NCBI GenBank assembly: GCA_947178245.1 | Contig: CAMWXO010000013.1 | Coordinates: 1-21,292, forward strand | DNA length: 21,292 nucleotides | Origin: an uncultured Porphyromonadaceae bacterium | GTDB taxonomy: Bacteria; Bacteroidota; Bacteroidia; Bacteroidales; Muribaculaceae | Direction of reading: 5' to 3' | Part shown: in pieces, positions 1 to 8,538 of the stretch | How the letters are laid out: each line of letters starts with the position of its first letter | Position numbering within the stretch: position 1 is the stretch's first letter | Program-made: the position numbers and the translations under genes | Notes under the pieces: model-generated | Database searches by the model: none | What the model was told of the DNA's origin: nothing | The model's input: only the letters and a program-made list of their open reading frames with translations

Positions 1-1
1 G

Positions 2-1066
2 GACGGACGTAACAAGAAAGTGGCTTACATGGAGACATTCGGACGCCTCATGGCGGGTCTTGCTCCTTGGCTCGCCCTTCCCGATGATGACTCTGAAGAA
101 GGCAGGATGCGCGCGAGGCTCAGGGAGTGGGCGCTGAAGAGTTATGCTAATGCCGTGGATCCTGATAGCCCTGACTATCTGCTCTGGCAGGGTGAGGGGC
201 AAGCTCTCGTGGATGCCGCCTACGTCGCAGAGTCTTTCATCAGGGCTTATGATCAGTTGTGGGTTCCGCTCGATGACACTACTAAAGAAAGATACATCAA
301 AGAATTTACCGGTATGCGAAGGATAGATCCGCCCTATACCAACTGGCTGCTCTTCTCGTCCATCATCGAGAGCTTCCTTGCCAAAGCCGGTGCGGACTGC
401 GACGAATACAGGGTGAATTCAGCCGTAAGAAAAGTTGAAGAATGGTATGCCGGCGATGGATGGTATGCCGACGGCCCTGATTTCACTTTCGACTACTACA
501 GCAGTTACGTGTTCCATCCAATGTATCTTGAGACCCTGAAGACGATGGAGGAGAGTGGAAAACGAAACCGCATCGACTATGGCAGATATTATGAGCGTGC
601 CCTGCAGCGCGCACAGAAATACAGTATCGTGCTTGAGCGCTTCATCTCGCCCGAAGGAACCTTCCCTGTGTTCGGCCGCAGCATTCCCTACCGAATGGCA
701 ACGATGCAGCCGCTTGCCATGATGGCGTTATATGAGAAGTTGCCCGCCGGCCTGACCAACGGTCAGGTACGCAACGGTCTAACTAAGGTGATGCACAGAA
801 TGTATGACGGAAAGGAAAACTTCAACGAGGGAGGGTTCCTGACCATAGGATTTGCCGGGCGTCAGCCTAATATAGCCGACTGGTACACCAATAACGGCTC
901 ACTCTACATGACTTCGCTCTCATTGCTCCCGCTGGGCCTTCCTGCCTCGCATCCTTTCTGGACGGAGGCTCCTCAACCCGTCACTCAGGAGAAGGCATGG
1001 GGTGGTGAGCCTTTCCCGAAAGATCATCTCTGGAAAGACACCATCGTGACCCGCGACCGTTATTGA
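2..1066 (+). CDS. DUF2264 family protein, 5' end outside window
   Basis: The frame is open from the first bases of the window (…DGRNKKVAYMETFGRLMAG…) to a TGA at 1064-1066, so the gene begins upstream; an internal GTG at 20 should not be taken as its start. About 354 residues are visible, most of the usual length of roughly 400. The sequence is rich in aromatic residues spread along alpha-helical stretches (YTNWLLFSSIIESFL, WYADGPDFTFDYYSSYVFHPMY, RFISPEGTFPVFGRSIPYR, NNGSLYMTSLSLLPLGLP), which is the DUF2264 pattern, probably an alpha/alpha toroid. Such genes are common in Bacteroidetes polysaccharide loci. From memory, part of this group has been placed in CAZy GH154 (beta-glucuronidases); that would suit the neighbouring alpha-glucuronidase but is unverified here. 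The gene converges on GH115 with only 10 bases between stop codons. Family assignment is good; substrate is unknown. Confidence 0.85.
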   Translation, partial: DGRNKKVAYMETFGRLMAGLAPWLALPDDDSEEGRMRARLREWALKSYANAVDPDSPDYLLWQGEGQALVDAAYVAESFIRAYDQLWVPLDDTTKERYIKEFTGMRRIDPPYTNWLLFSSIIESFLAKAGADCDEYRVNSAVRKVEEWYAGDGWYADGPDFTFDYYSSYVFHPMYLETLKTMEESGKRNRIDYGRYYERALQRAQKYSIVLERFISPEGTFPVFGRSIPYRMATMQPLAMMALYEKLPAGLTNGQVRNGLTKVMHRMYDGKENFNEGGFLTIGFAGRQPNIADWYTNNGSLYMTSLSLLPLGLPASHPFWTEAPQPVTQEKAWGGEPFPKDHLWKDTIVTRDRY

Positions 1067-1080
1067 TGGGTCGCGGTCAC
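1046..1080. terminator. Hairpin shared by two convergent genes
   Basis: Arms GTGACCCGCGACC (1046-1058) and GGTCGCGGTCAC (1069-1080) pair over 12 bp with one bulged C and a 10-base loop. Both stop codons, TGA at 1064-1066 on + and TGA at 1077-1079 on -, lie inside the structure. Neither strand has a good T-run just after it (TTCCTTCTG on the + side), so it is not a textbook rho-independent terminator. It may still stop or slow transcription from both sides, or protect both mRNA 3' ends. Confidence 0.6.
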
Positions 1081-3650
1081 TTCCTTCTGCGGGGAGATTC
1101 CTTGCCGAAGAGGTAAGAGGGCTCGTAGCCTCCCAGATCTATCACGATTTTCTCGAATACGATGCCGGGATCGAGCGGGCTGATTGTAAGTTTCCTCTTT
1201 CCTGTCTTTGAGACGGGGAGGCTTACGGTCTTCTCAACGACGCGGCGCGCTACCGTGGGATAGAATACTGAATAGATATTCTCTGGATTTTCATTCAGGT
1301 CTGCGTTAAAGTTCACTACCACAGGTGTTTCATCATCAAATGCTATGCTGTATCGGTGCCCCTCCGTTCTCTCGAAGGCAAGTGTGGATTTGGTGATGAC
1401 GTGCACTTTAACGCTGTCGGTGCCTTCCGGAATGGTCACTGCATAATGCAGGGCGGCCCCTTTGGGACTTTCAGTATAAGGTCTGACGGCGATGCCGCTG
1501 AGAGTGCGTCCGATATGGGGAATCACTTCCCATTCTGCTCCTGAAGTCGCGTTGTCAGCCGCGTTGTAGTGCTCGGCTTCGATTGCGATGACTCCGTCTT
1601 CGGCATCAAAAATGTAGCCTCCTTCAGCATCTGAGTCCGCATAATACACTTTCGGCATCATGTCGGCCGGGAAGTTGTCGTTCCAGCTCTTGTAGCCGAT
1701 ATGCTTCTGTATCATCATGCCGTCCCATTTCCCTCCGGCTATCTCTTTATTATAAGAGCGCATCAGGGCCTGGTCGCGTTCAAAACAACGTTTCACAAGA
1801 TCGGCCCACTCATTTGCCTCGGGCAACCCCGCGTTGTATGCCTGATGATTCATCGCCTGGGCATAATACATCTGATAAAGGTTGCTCATGAGTTGCAGGG
1901 GAAAGAGTATCAGCTCATTGTAAGCGTCTCGTTGTTCGGGCTGCAGGCCGATATACTGCCGCAGGGCTTCCGCCTCAAGACGGGCATAGTCATCGGCAAC
2001 GCTTTTCCATTCTCCGGTGCGAAGCGAGTAGGTGTGGCTGTCAAGCATCTCGGGAGTGACACGCCCGTTGTATTTGCAGAGAAGATTGAAAATGCGTGCA
2101 GCTTCCTTAGCCTGATCGGGGCCTAACTGCTGCTCGAAGAAGCGTTCGGTGTGCGATAGAAGGTTTGCTGCGGTGAACTGCTTGGGATTCCATGCCATGT
2201 CGAGGAAGAGGGTTATGGGATATTCCATCGGCTTGAGATCGCCTACATTAAGGATCCACAGTCGGTCTACCCCGTAGTCGTAGGCAAGTTCCATCTGTTC
2301 CCATAGGTTTTGTATCGGTGTGCAGTTTAGGAGCTTGCTGTTGCGTGGAGCTCCAACATAGTCTACATGGTAATACATGCCCCAGCCGCCGGGATGCTTT
2401 CTTTCCTCAGCATTCGGGAGTCTGCGCAGGTTGCCCCAGTTGTCGTCACACAGTAGATATGTCACGTCGTCGGGAGTGCGCAGGCCTCCGTCGTAGTAGT
2501 CAAGCACCTCTTTATAAAGGGCCCACACCTGCGGAACGTCTTTTGCTTTCTTGCCCGACTCACGTGATATGATTTTGCGTTGGTTGTCGATTACTTTTTT
2601 GAGAAGCGCTATGTCGGCCTCGGCGCTCATGGCCTCGTCGCCATCACCGCGCATACCTATAGTGACGATATCTTCCGTTCCCTTCATGCGTCGTATTCCT
2701 TCGGTGAAGAATTCATCGATGGTGGCTTGGTTTGTCTGATAGTTCCAGGCCCCGTAGTCTTTACGGTGGCGGGCCCATTCCTGATGGTTACGCGCCATTG
2801 GCTCATGATGTGACGTGCCGATAATTATTCCCATTTCGTCTGCTGTGCGGCTGTTTCCCGGATCATCGGCATAGAAAGCCCATGCCCACATGGCCGGCCA
2901 TAAAAAGTTGGCGCGCAGACGCAGCAGAAGCTCAAACACTCTTGCATAGAAGCGATGGTCGCCGTAGTCGGTGCCGTATGTGTTTTTCACCCATTGCATG
3001 AGGCAAGGCCCTTCATCGTTGAGGAAGATGCCGCGGTAGCGCACCGCCGGTTCTCCGGCCGTATATGTTCCGGGTGCCATATATAGGGTTGTGCGGTGCA
3101 GGGGAGGAACGTCGGCCCAGTCATACCAGGGGGATACGCCGATTTGTTCGGAAATTTCGTAGATGCCATAGATTGTGCCTCTGCGGTCGCTTCCGGCAAC
3201 TACGAGGGCCTGCTCAACTCCGGGAATAGGGTTGTCTACGGTTGAGATTATATATTTCTCATACTTTCCTTTGAGTTCAGACTCCGGAATGAGACGTTTC
3301 TTCATCAGCCCTTTGATCAGAGGGCTGTCTGTCGAGCCTGCTATTATCAGACTTTTGGGTAAATCTCCTGTTGTGGCATTGTGGCGGATAAGAGGGGCTG
3401 CCGTGCCGCAGACTTTCCTGAAATCGTCCGAGAGATTCTCAGCGGCGATAGAAATGCCGGGAAGGTCATCTTCGGCGATAAGGATGGCGGTGGGATTGAT
3501 GGTGCCGGATGTGTCAGAGATGAGTGGGAATGACCCGGCGTCGGAATTTACAGTTGTCGCGCCCGGATGATCTATTGCGAGCACAGGTAATGTTGAAGCG
3601 AGCGCCAGAAGTGTCAGTAGGTATGATATAAGGGTGCGTCGTGTATTCAT
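1077..3650 (-). CDS. GH115 xylan alpha-1,2-glucuronidase
   Basis: The 857-residue protein has a Sec signal peptide (residues 1-25, VLA cleavage motif before IDHPG), so it acts in the periplasm or outside. It has the hallmarks of glycoside hydrolase family 115, which removes alpha-1,2-linked (4-O-methyl)glucuronic acid from xylan: YRGIFLNDEGP (D212), RLRANFLWPAMWAWAF, IGTSHHEPMARN (E283), IGMRGDGDEAMS (R334), YKEVLDYYDGG (E381) and LLCDDNWGN (D402). From memory, the Bacteroides ovatus enzyme BoAgu115A uses D206, R328, E375 and D396; all four map here with a constant offset of 6, so the active site appears intact. The C-terminal part (about residue 690 on, AEHYNAADNATSGAEWEVIP) matches the GH115 C-terminal beta-domain. 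Length is normal for the family. It starts 16 bases after the upstream nuclease remnant on the same strand. I saw no clear promoter in that gap, so it may be transcribed through the remnant. Confidence 0.95.
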   Translation of the reverse strand: MNTRRTLISYLLTLLALASTLPVLAIDHPGATTVNSDAGSFPLISDTSGTINPTAILIAEDDLPGISIAAENLSDDFRKVCGTAAPLIRHNATTGDLPKSLIIAGSTDSPLIKGLMKKRLIPESELKGKYEKYIISTVDNPIPGVEQALVVAGSDRRGTIYGIYEISEQIGVSPWYDWADVPPLHRTTLYMAPGTYTAGEPAVRYRGIFLNDEGPCLMQWVKNTYGTDYGDHRFYARVFELLLRLRANFLWPAMWAWAFYADDPGNSRTADEMGIIIGTSHHEPMARNHQEWARHRKDYGAWNYQTNQATIDEFFTEGIRRMKGTEDIVTIGMRGDGDEAMSAEADIALLKKVIDNQRKIISRESGKKAKDVPQVWALYKEVLDYYDGGLRTPDDVTYLLCDDNWGNLRRLPNAEERKHPGGWGMYYHVDYVGAPRNSKLLNCTPIQNLWEQMELAYDYGVDRLWILNVGDLKPMEYPITLFLDMAWNPKQFTAANLLSHTERFFEQQLGPDQAKEAARIFNLLCKYNGRVTPEMLDSHTYSLRTGEWKSVADDYARLEAEALRQYIGLQPEQRDAYNELILFPLQLMSNLYQMYYAQAMNHQAYNAGLPEANEWADLVKRCFERDQALMRSYNKEIAGGKWDGMMIQKHIGYKSWNDNFPADMMPKVYYADSDAEGGYIFDAEDGVIAIEAEHYNAADNATSGAEWEVIPHIGRTLSGIAVRPYTESPKGAALHYAVTIPEGTDSVKVHVITKSTLAFERTEGHRYSIAFDDETPVVVNFNADLNENPENIYSVFYPTVARRVVEKTVSLPVSKTGKRKLTISPLDPGIVFEKIVIDLGGYEPSYLFGKESPRRRK

Positions 3651-3666
3651 GATATGTTTTCTTTTA

Positions 3667-4146
3667 TTATCTGAGTTTATTTATCTCTTGTATAGGCATC
3701 CCGGTTATCTTATGAATGAATTCTGGTTCCAGCTCGGCCTTCAGCATGTTTGTCACATATTCACGTGAAGTCTGCTCCTTGCCTTCAGCTCTGCCTTCAG
3801 CGCGTCCTTCGTCTATGCCCTGTGCTCTGGCAGCCTCTGTCTGGTAGTCGAAAGCCGACTGTATATCTTCGAGTCTCTGCAGCGATTGGATGTAGGCCAC
3901 GGCCTCGTCATTGACCATGTTGTCAGTCTCGGCCGCATCAAAGAAGTCCTGATACGACCTGCACTTGTAAATTTCAGAATTCTTATCCAGCTTATCCATA
4001 TTCTTGATCAGATACATTAACCGTTCAGTCTCATTTTCGCAATCATTCCAATCCTTTTCCTCCATCTGCTTGTTCTCAGGCGTTCCGAACATCTTCTTGA
4101 AGCCGAAATCGGTGCGTATGTTGATAAAAGGTGTCAGTTTGTGCAT
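3667..4146 (-). pseudogene. Rpn / PD-(D/E)XK nuclease-family transposase remnant, core deleted
   Basis: The 159-codon frame begins with the N-terminal signature of the Rpn-type 'PD-(D/E)XK nuclease family transposase' group (FINIRTDFGFKKMFGTPENK, residues 7-26). It then passes directly at residue 27 (about 4066-4071) into the C-terminal part of the same family (ETERLMYLIKNMDKLDKNSE, then QSLQRLEDIQSAFDYQTEAA and the typical GRAEGRAEGK repeat). Full-length relatives have about 290-310 residues, and the missing middle carries the nuclease core with its Asp and Glu/Gln-x-Lys residues. The deletion kept the reading frame, so a short protein could still be made, but it should lack nuclease activity. 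The gene has no evident link to xylan use and probably marks an old insertion at the divergent junction. A deliberate small regulatory derivative is possible but not supported. Confidence 0.75.
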
Positions 4147-4340
4147 GAAAATTGAATTGAGCCTCTAAGTTAATACAAATTATTCGATAATCCAAATTTC
4201 CGGAATCAACTTTTGCGGGTTGAGGCGAATTGCGACTCGCTGCATGATCATCGAATTTTTGCTGTAATGCAAGCTGAATGCCTTTACTGCCTGGCAAGTT
4301 TAAGATGCTTGAAAATAAGGTGATATATGCTTTTTTTATT

Positions 4341-4369
4341 AAAAAGATGCGGATATGTCGCATTTTTTA
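4341..4369. promoter_or_regulatory. Inverted repeat just upstream of the HTCS promoter box
   Basis: AAAAAGATGCG (4341-4351) and CGCATTTTTTA (4359-4369) pair over 11 bp if one G-T wobble is allowed, with a 7-base spacer GATATGT. It ends 3 bases before the TATCTTTG box, so it overlaps the place where the -33 element would be. It may be a repressor or activator site. Read as RNA on either strand it is a hairpin with A- and U-rich ends, so a terminator is also possible. Confidence 0.35.
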
Positions 4370-4371
4370 AC

Positions 4372-4379
4372 TATCTTTG
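4372..4379 (+). promoter_or_regulatory. Candidate promoter -7 box for the HTCS gene
   Basis: TATCTTTG matches the Bacteroidetes primary sigma -7 consensus TAnnTTTG exactly and lies in the AT-rich gap before the regulator gene. I could not find a convincing TTG-type -33 element at the usual spacing; the inverted repeat at 4341-4369 sits there instead. Transcription would start near 4385, giving a leader of about 60 bases. I saw no equally good box for the leftward genes in 4147-4445. Confidence 0.55.
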
Positions 4380-4390
4380 CAGAGTTATAG

Positions 4391-4407
4391 CCTCATCGTG
4401 GATGAGG
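4391..4407 (+). promoter_or_regulatory. Leader hairpin in the predicted HTCS 5' UTR
   Basis: CCTCATC, GTG and GATGAGG form a perfect 7-bp stem with a 3-base loop, about 5 bases after the predicted transcription start and 38 bases before the ATG at 4446. A stem this close to the 5' end could stabilise the mRNA or tune expression of the regulator. No T-run follows, so it is not a terminator. Confidence 0.4.
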
Positions 4408-4445
4408 TGGTTTGATTGACTTGCGATTGATAGCTAATCATCATC

Positions 4446-7400
4446 ATGAGAAACTTTTTCATAACATTATTTATATGTCTTGCGGCTCTCAGTGTCAGAG
4501 CCCTGGCCCCCGCAGATCTGCAGACTGCATACCTTTACACCGATGTCAATTCGCTGTCGGGAGTCTTCAGCTCATTCTGTCAGGATCATGACGGTTTCAT
4601 CTGGATTGGCACTGACCGCGGACTCCTGCGTTTTGATGGCAACAGTTATGACATTTACCGCCACGACGACAATCGTCAGGGCTCGCTCAGCGACAGCCGT
4701 GTGCTTGACGTGATGTGCGACACCAAGGGCCGTGTGTGGGTGGCTACTGCCAACGGCCTGAATCTGTATAACAGCACCGAGGATACATTCAAGCCGATTC
4801 CTATTCCCTCTAAAAATTTCCTCGGTTACATCATATCCATGACTGAGCAGCCCGACGAAACCGTCACTTTTGTAGTGTCGGGAGTAGGCGTCTATGTGGT
4901 TGACGACAAGGGGGAGCATCCCACAGCTGTGAAGTATGAGTGCGGCACTGAAGAGAAATCGGTAAATACAATAGTTGCCTCCCCCTCCGGGCGTATCTAT
5001 ATGGGCACTGACAGCGGCACTCTCTACGTCATGGCTAAGAATGGAAAACTTACGCGCTATCCTGTGGCGGAAGGGGTGTATATCAAGGCGTTGTCGCTCG
5101 AGGCTGACGGAAATCTTCTCATCGCGGTCTATGATGCGCTTTTCCGTTTCTATCCTGCTACCGGAGAGATAAGACGGCTGACAGCCGGCGGCCTTACAGC
5201 GATCAATAATCTTTCCAACTCTTCCGGTGCGGAGGTCTTTATAGTCACCGAGGGTCGCGGTGTGTGGAAAGTCTCTGCCGGAAGCGATGAGGTGACTGAA
5301 TGCTCCGGCCTGCATTGTCCGTTTATCAAGATTTCCGCAGCGGTCATAGGTGCCGCTTACAGCGCTCCCGACGGTAATCTCTGGCTCGGATGCAACTATA
5401 GGGGTGTCGTGATGGTGCCTGCGAGTCCGATGCCTTTCGTATATCGGAAAATCACCGATTATTTCCCCGATTATGTAGGTGGTTTCAGTGCTATGGGGGT
5501 ATGGAAGGGCAACGTCCTTATAGGTATCGACAAAGGTCGCGTCGCTATGGTCGCGCCCGACGGCCGGCTTTTGCTTCAGACATGTATCCCCGGTGGCGGC
5601 AATATCTCTAATATTGATGTGGAGGGCAACACTGCGATAGTGAGCGTGGTTTCCGATGGCGTATGGCAACTTGACCTGCAGTCCGGTGCGCTGAGCAGGT
5701 TGATCGACCTCCCGGGCATTTATACCGATCTGGATGTCGTTTCAGGGCGTCCCGGAGAGTTTTTCGTGGCCGTGCACGGGATGGGCGTCATGCGCTATAA
5801 TCAAACTACGGGGGAACGTACATGGCTTCCGATAGACCCTGACGGCGACCAGCTCACCAATCCTTACACAGCATGCCTGAAGCGGACTCCTGATGATAAG
5901 ATATGGATCGGGCTTTACGGAGGCATAGCCTGCTATGATCTGAAGACCGACCGTCTGCTGCATATCGATCAGCAGCCCTTCCTGGAAGGCGCTACTTTTT
6001 CAATCGAGCCCTGTCTTACCGATAATTCAGTCTGGGCGGGTACGAGCCACGGGCTTATCCATTTTGATCCGGAGAAGGGAGTGATAGACAAGCTTACCGT
6101 CTCGGCAAAGATGAGCGACGACGATGTGCGGACTATTGCCCGCGACAAGAAAGGTGGAAAATGGGTTGGAACGATGAACGGCCTTTCCTACGTGCCCGTC
6201 TCCAACGACAGGGTTCACTCCTTCTTCGGAGGGCACGGGCTTGTGGAGCGTTCTATCAACAGTCTGCGCTTCTCTCCGGAGAATAATACGATGTATCTCG
6301 GCAGCGATCTCGGAATCACCACTTTCTGTCCTGATTCCATCAAGTCGTTCGGATTCGACAATCCTGTGAAGATCTCCGGCATTTATCTCAATGGTAAACG
6401 CCTGATGTCTGACACCATGATCGACGGGCACGTAGTCATAAAGGGAACTCCGCTCGCGCCCGAAGAGCTTTATCTCCCCTCGTCAGACAATGCGCTCACG
6501 CTGAGGGTGTCTACAATGGATTTCCGCGACGCTTCCAATATCTTCTACATGTGGCGGCTCGGAAATGATGAGGAGTGGATTCGCTGCGCGCCGGGCGATA
6601 ATCTCATCTATCTTCCTCATCTCGACCCGGGGACGTATCATCTTGAGATACGTGCTCAGGAAAATAACGAGATATCCCCGTCCACATCCATCAAGATCCG
6701 CATAGCTACTCCCTGGATTCAGTCGTGGTGGATGAAGTTGGCAGCAGTCGCTTTGCTGATTCTGCTACTCGTGCTCGCGCTCCGCCTTCTGAAGAAGAAA
6801 CGCGATCAGGAGGTGAATGAAGATAAAATCAAGATGTTTACCGACATATCCCACGATATCAGGTCGCCGATAACGCTGATACTCAATCCGCTTGAGACCC
6901 TTATGAAGGAAGTGAAGGAGCCGGCCCATAAATCTCATCTCGACGTGATGCGGCGCAACGCGCAGCGTATTCTCGGGCTTGTAAATCAGATGCTTGACGT
7001 TCAGAAGCTCGAGAATGGAAAAATGCGTCTATCCTGCCGCATGACGGATATCGATGAGTTTGTGAGGGGACTGGTGCAGCTGTTCGATCAGCAGGCCCGC
7101 GAGAAGGGACTCGATCTGTCATATTCCGGATGTAACTCGCTCGGCGAAGTATGGATAGACCGCGACAACTTCGATAAGATTCTGGTGAATCTGATTTCTA
7201 ATGCCATAAAATACACGCCCTCGGGTGGAGTGATAGAGGTAAGGCTTAAGGAGGCGCACGACGAGAAACTCGGCAAGTGTGCCCGCATCAGCGTTGTGGA
7301 CACAGGTATTGGCCTTGATGCCAAAACGCAGGCTCGCATCTTCGAGAGATTCTATCGCGTGCGTAAGGATCATGAGCCGGCCACAGCCGGATTCGGTATC

Positions 7401-8432
7401 GGACTTGACCTCTGCCGCCGTCTCGTCACGCTGCATCATGGTTCCATCTCCGGCAAGAACAGGGAGGATGGAGTGGCCGGAAGCATTTTCTCAGTCCTTA
7501 TCCCCGTGGATGAATCCTATTATGCGGAAGCGGAGAAAGTGCAGACTGCTACATCGGCTCCTGCCGCTCAGATGGCTCATCTCGGGGTGTCTGAATCAGT
7601 GGGCGCATCTGAGCCTGTCTCGCGTGTTAAGCCGGCGTCGGCAGGGCAGAGGATTCTCGTGGTGGATGATGACGCCGAGCTTCGCAATTACATAAAGGGT
7701 GAGCTTCAGAAATATTTTACCGTAAGAGATGCCGCCGATGGCGCTGACGCCCTCCGGCTCGCCGCCGAATGGCATCCCGATGTGGTTGTGAGCGACGTGA
7801 TGATGGCCGGCATGGACGGTCTTACGCTTCTGAAACGCCTTAAATCCGGAGCATCCACAAATCATATCCCTGTTGTGCTCCTGAGTTCCAAGATCGAACT
7901 TGCCGACCGCATGGCAGGCTGGGAGAAGGGCGCCGATGGCTATCTGGGCAAGCCTTTCAACATGAATGAATTGATTTCTGTCATCGATACCCTGATTGAA
8001 AACCGCAGGCGCATGCGTGGCAAATTCTCCGGCGCGCAGGAGACCGAGGGACGTATTGACGCCCCTGAGATGAAGGGCAACGGACAGATTCTGCTTGAGA
8101 GAATTCAGAAGGTCATCAACAAGAATATCGACGACGCGCAGTTCAACGTAGAGCGTCTGGCCGATGAGGTGGGAGTGAGCCGCGCGCAGCTCCATCGCAA
8201 GATGAAGGAGCTTTTGGGGCTTACACCGAGCGACTATATCCGCAACATCCGTCTAAGCCGGGCATGTGAGTTGCTGAAGCGTCCCGACATCGAGGTGACA
8301 CAGGTAGCTTATCAGATCGGTTTTGCATCCCAGCCCCATTTCTCATCCCATTTCAAGAAATATACGGGCTTCTCCCCCTCTGAATTCCGTGCCAGGTCGC
8401 TGGCAAACGCAGACTCCGATAAGAAGGAATAG
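4446..8432 (+). CDS. Hybrid two-component system (HTCS) regulator
   Basis: This 1328-residue protein joins sensor, kinase, receiver and DNA-binding domains in one chain. In order: a signal peptide (about 1-19); a two-propeller periplasmic sensor of repeats ending in W-x-G-T type motifs (DGFIWIGTDRGLLRFDG, RVWVATANGLNLY, KIWIGLYGGIACYD); a Y_Y_Y domain (about 640-745, GTYHLEIRAQENN); one membrane segment (about 760-785); a HisKA domain with FTDISHDIRSP (phospho-acceptor H803); a HATPase with N915/N919, DTGIGL (D952) and GFGIGLDLC; a receiver with acidic DDD 1074-1076, phospho-acceptor D1117 (VSDVMMAGMDG) and the KPF motif; and an AraC-type helix-turn-helix (about 1215-1320, FNVERLADEVGVSRAQLHRK to GFSPSEFR). 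All key residues are present. By family and location it should sense a xylan-derived oligosaccharide and activate the downstream operon, like XynR of Prevotella bryantii (that comparison is from memory). It is followed by a hairpin terminator. Confidence 0.96.
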   Translation: MRNFFITLFICLAALSVRALAPADLQTAYLYTDVNSLSGVFSSFCQDHDGFIWIGTDRGLLRFDGNSYDIYRHDDNRQGSLSDSRVLDVMCDTKGRVWVATANGLNLYNSTEDTFKPIPIPSKNFLGYIISMTEQPDETVTFVVSGVGVYVVDDKGEHPTAVKYECGTEEKSVNTIVASPSGRIYMGTDSGTLYVMAKNGKLTRYPVAEGVYIKALSLEADGNLLIAVYDALFRFYPATGEIRRLTAGGLTAINNLSNSSGAEVFIVTEGRGVWKVSAGSDEVTECSGLHCPFIKISAAVIGAAYSAPDGNLWLGCNYRGVVMVPASPMPFVYRKITDYFPDYVGGFSAMGVWKGNVLIGIDKGRVAMVAPDGRLLLQTCIPGGGNISNIDVEGNTAIVSVVSDGVWQLDLQSGALSRLIDLPGIYTDLDVVSGRPGEFFVAVHGMGVMRYNQTTGERTWLPIDPDGDQLTNPYTACLKRTPDDKIWIGLYGGIACYDLKTDRLLHIDQQPFLEGATFSIEPCLTDNSVWAGTSHGLIHFDPEKGVIDKLTVSAKMSDDDVRTIARDKKGGKWVGTMNGLSYVPVSNDRVHSFFGGHGLVERSINSLRFSPENNTMYLGSDLGITTFCPDSIKSFGFDNPVKISGIYLNGKRLMSDTMIDGHVVIKGTPLAPEELYLPSSDNALTLRVSTMDFRDASNIFYMWRLGNDEEWIRCAPGDNLIYLPHLDPGTYHLEIRAQENNEISPSTSIKIRIATPWIQSWWMKLAAVALLILLLVLALRLLKKKRDQEVNEDKIKMFTDISHDIRSPITLILNPLETLMKEVKEPAHKSHLDVMRRNAQRILGLVNQMLDVQKLENGKMRLSCRMTDIDEFVRGLVQLFDQQAREKGLDLSYSGCNSLGEVWIDRDNFDKILVNLISNAIKYTPSGGVIEVRLKEAHDEKLGKCARISVVDTGIGLDAKTQARIFERFYRVRKDHEPATAGFGIGLDLCRRLVTLHHGSISGKNREDGVAGSIFSVLIPVDESYYAEAEKVQTATSAPAAQMAHLGVSESVGASEPVSRVKPASAGQRILVVDDDAELRNYIKGELQKYFTVRDAADGADALRLAAEWHPDVVVSDVMMAGMDGLTLLKRLKSGASTNHIPVVLLSSKIELADRMAGWEKGADGYLGKPFNMNELISVIDTLIENRRRMRGKFSGAQETEGRIDAPEMKGNGQILLERIQKVINKNIDDAQFNVERLADEVGVSRAQLHRKMKELLGLTPSDYIRNIRLSRACELLKRPDIEVTQVAYQIGFASQPHFSSHFKKYTGFSPSEFRARSLANADSDKKE

Positions 8433-8462
8433 CGCTTCCTGCGGCATTGGTATTAACTATAA

Positions 8463-8490
8463 CGGCGGTCATCGTGAAAGATGTCCGCCG
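8463..8490 (+). terminator. Probable terminator of the HTCS gene
   Basis: CGGCGG (8463-8468) pairs with CCGCCG (8485-8490). After one T-T mismatch the stem continues with CATC/GATG around the loop GTGAAA. It is followed by CTTTGCTTTC and a second T-run at 8507-8511. It begins 30 bases after the HTCS stop codon. The T-tract is interrupted, so efficiency is uncertain, but the position and stem suit a terminator that separates the regulator from the downstream operon. Confidence 0.65.
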
Positions 8491-8538
8491 CTTTGCTTTC
8501 AGGCGCTTTTTGAGGCTATCAGGGGGCGTAATTTACAA

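Noticed and set aside
3790..3815. Short tandem repeat in the remnant gene as a microsatellite or CRISPR-like repeat
   Set aside because: It encodes the EGRAEGRAEGK tail common in this protein family. No repeat-spacer array is present anywhere in the window.
4076..4363. 95-codon frame on the - strand overlapping the nuclease remnant and the divergent region
   Set aside because: Different frame from the family match, no recognisable motif, and it covers the HTCS promoter region.
4572..5669. Long open frame on the - strand (365 codons) inside the HTCS gene
   Set aside because: It is fully antisense to a well-supported regulator, its translation has no recognisable domain and is His/Arg-rich, as expected of a shadow frame.
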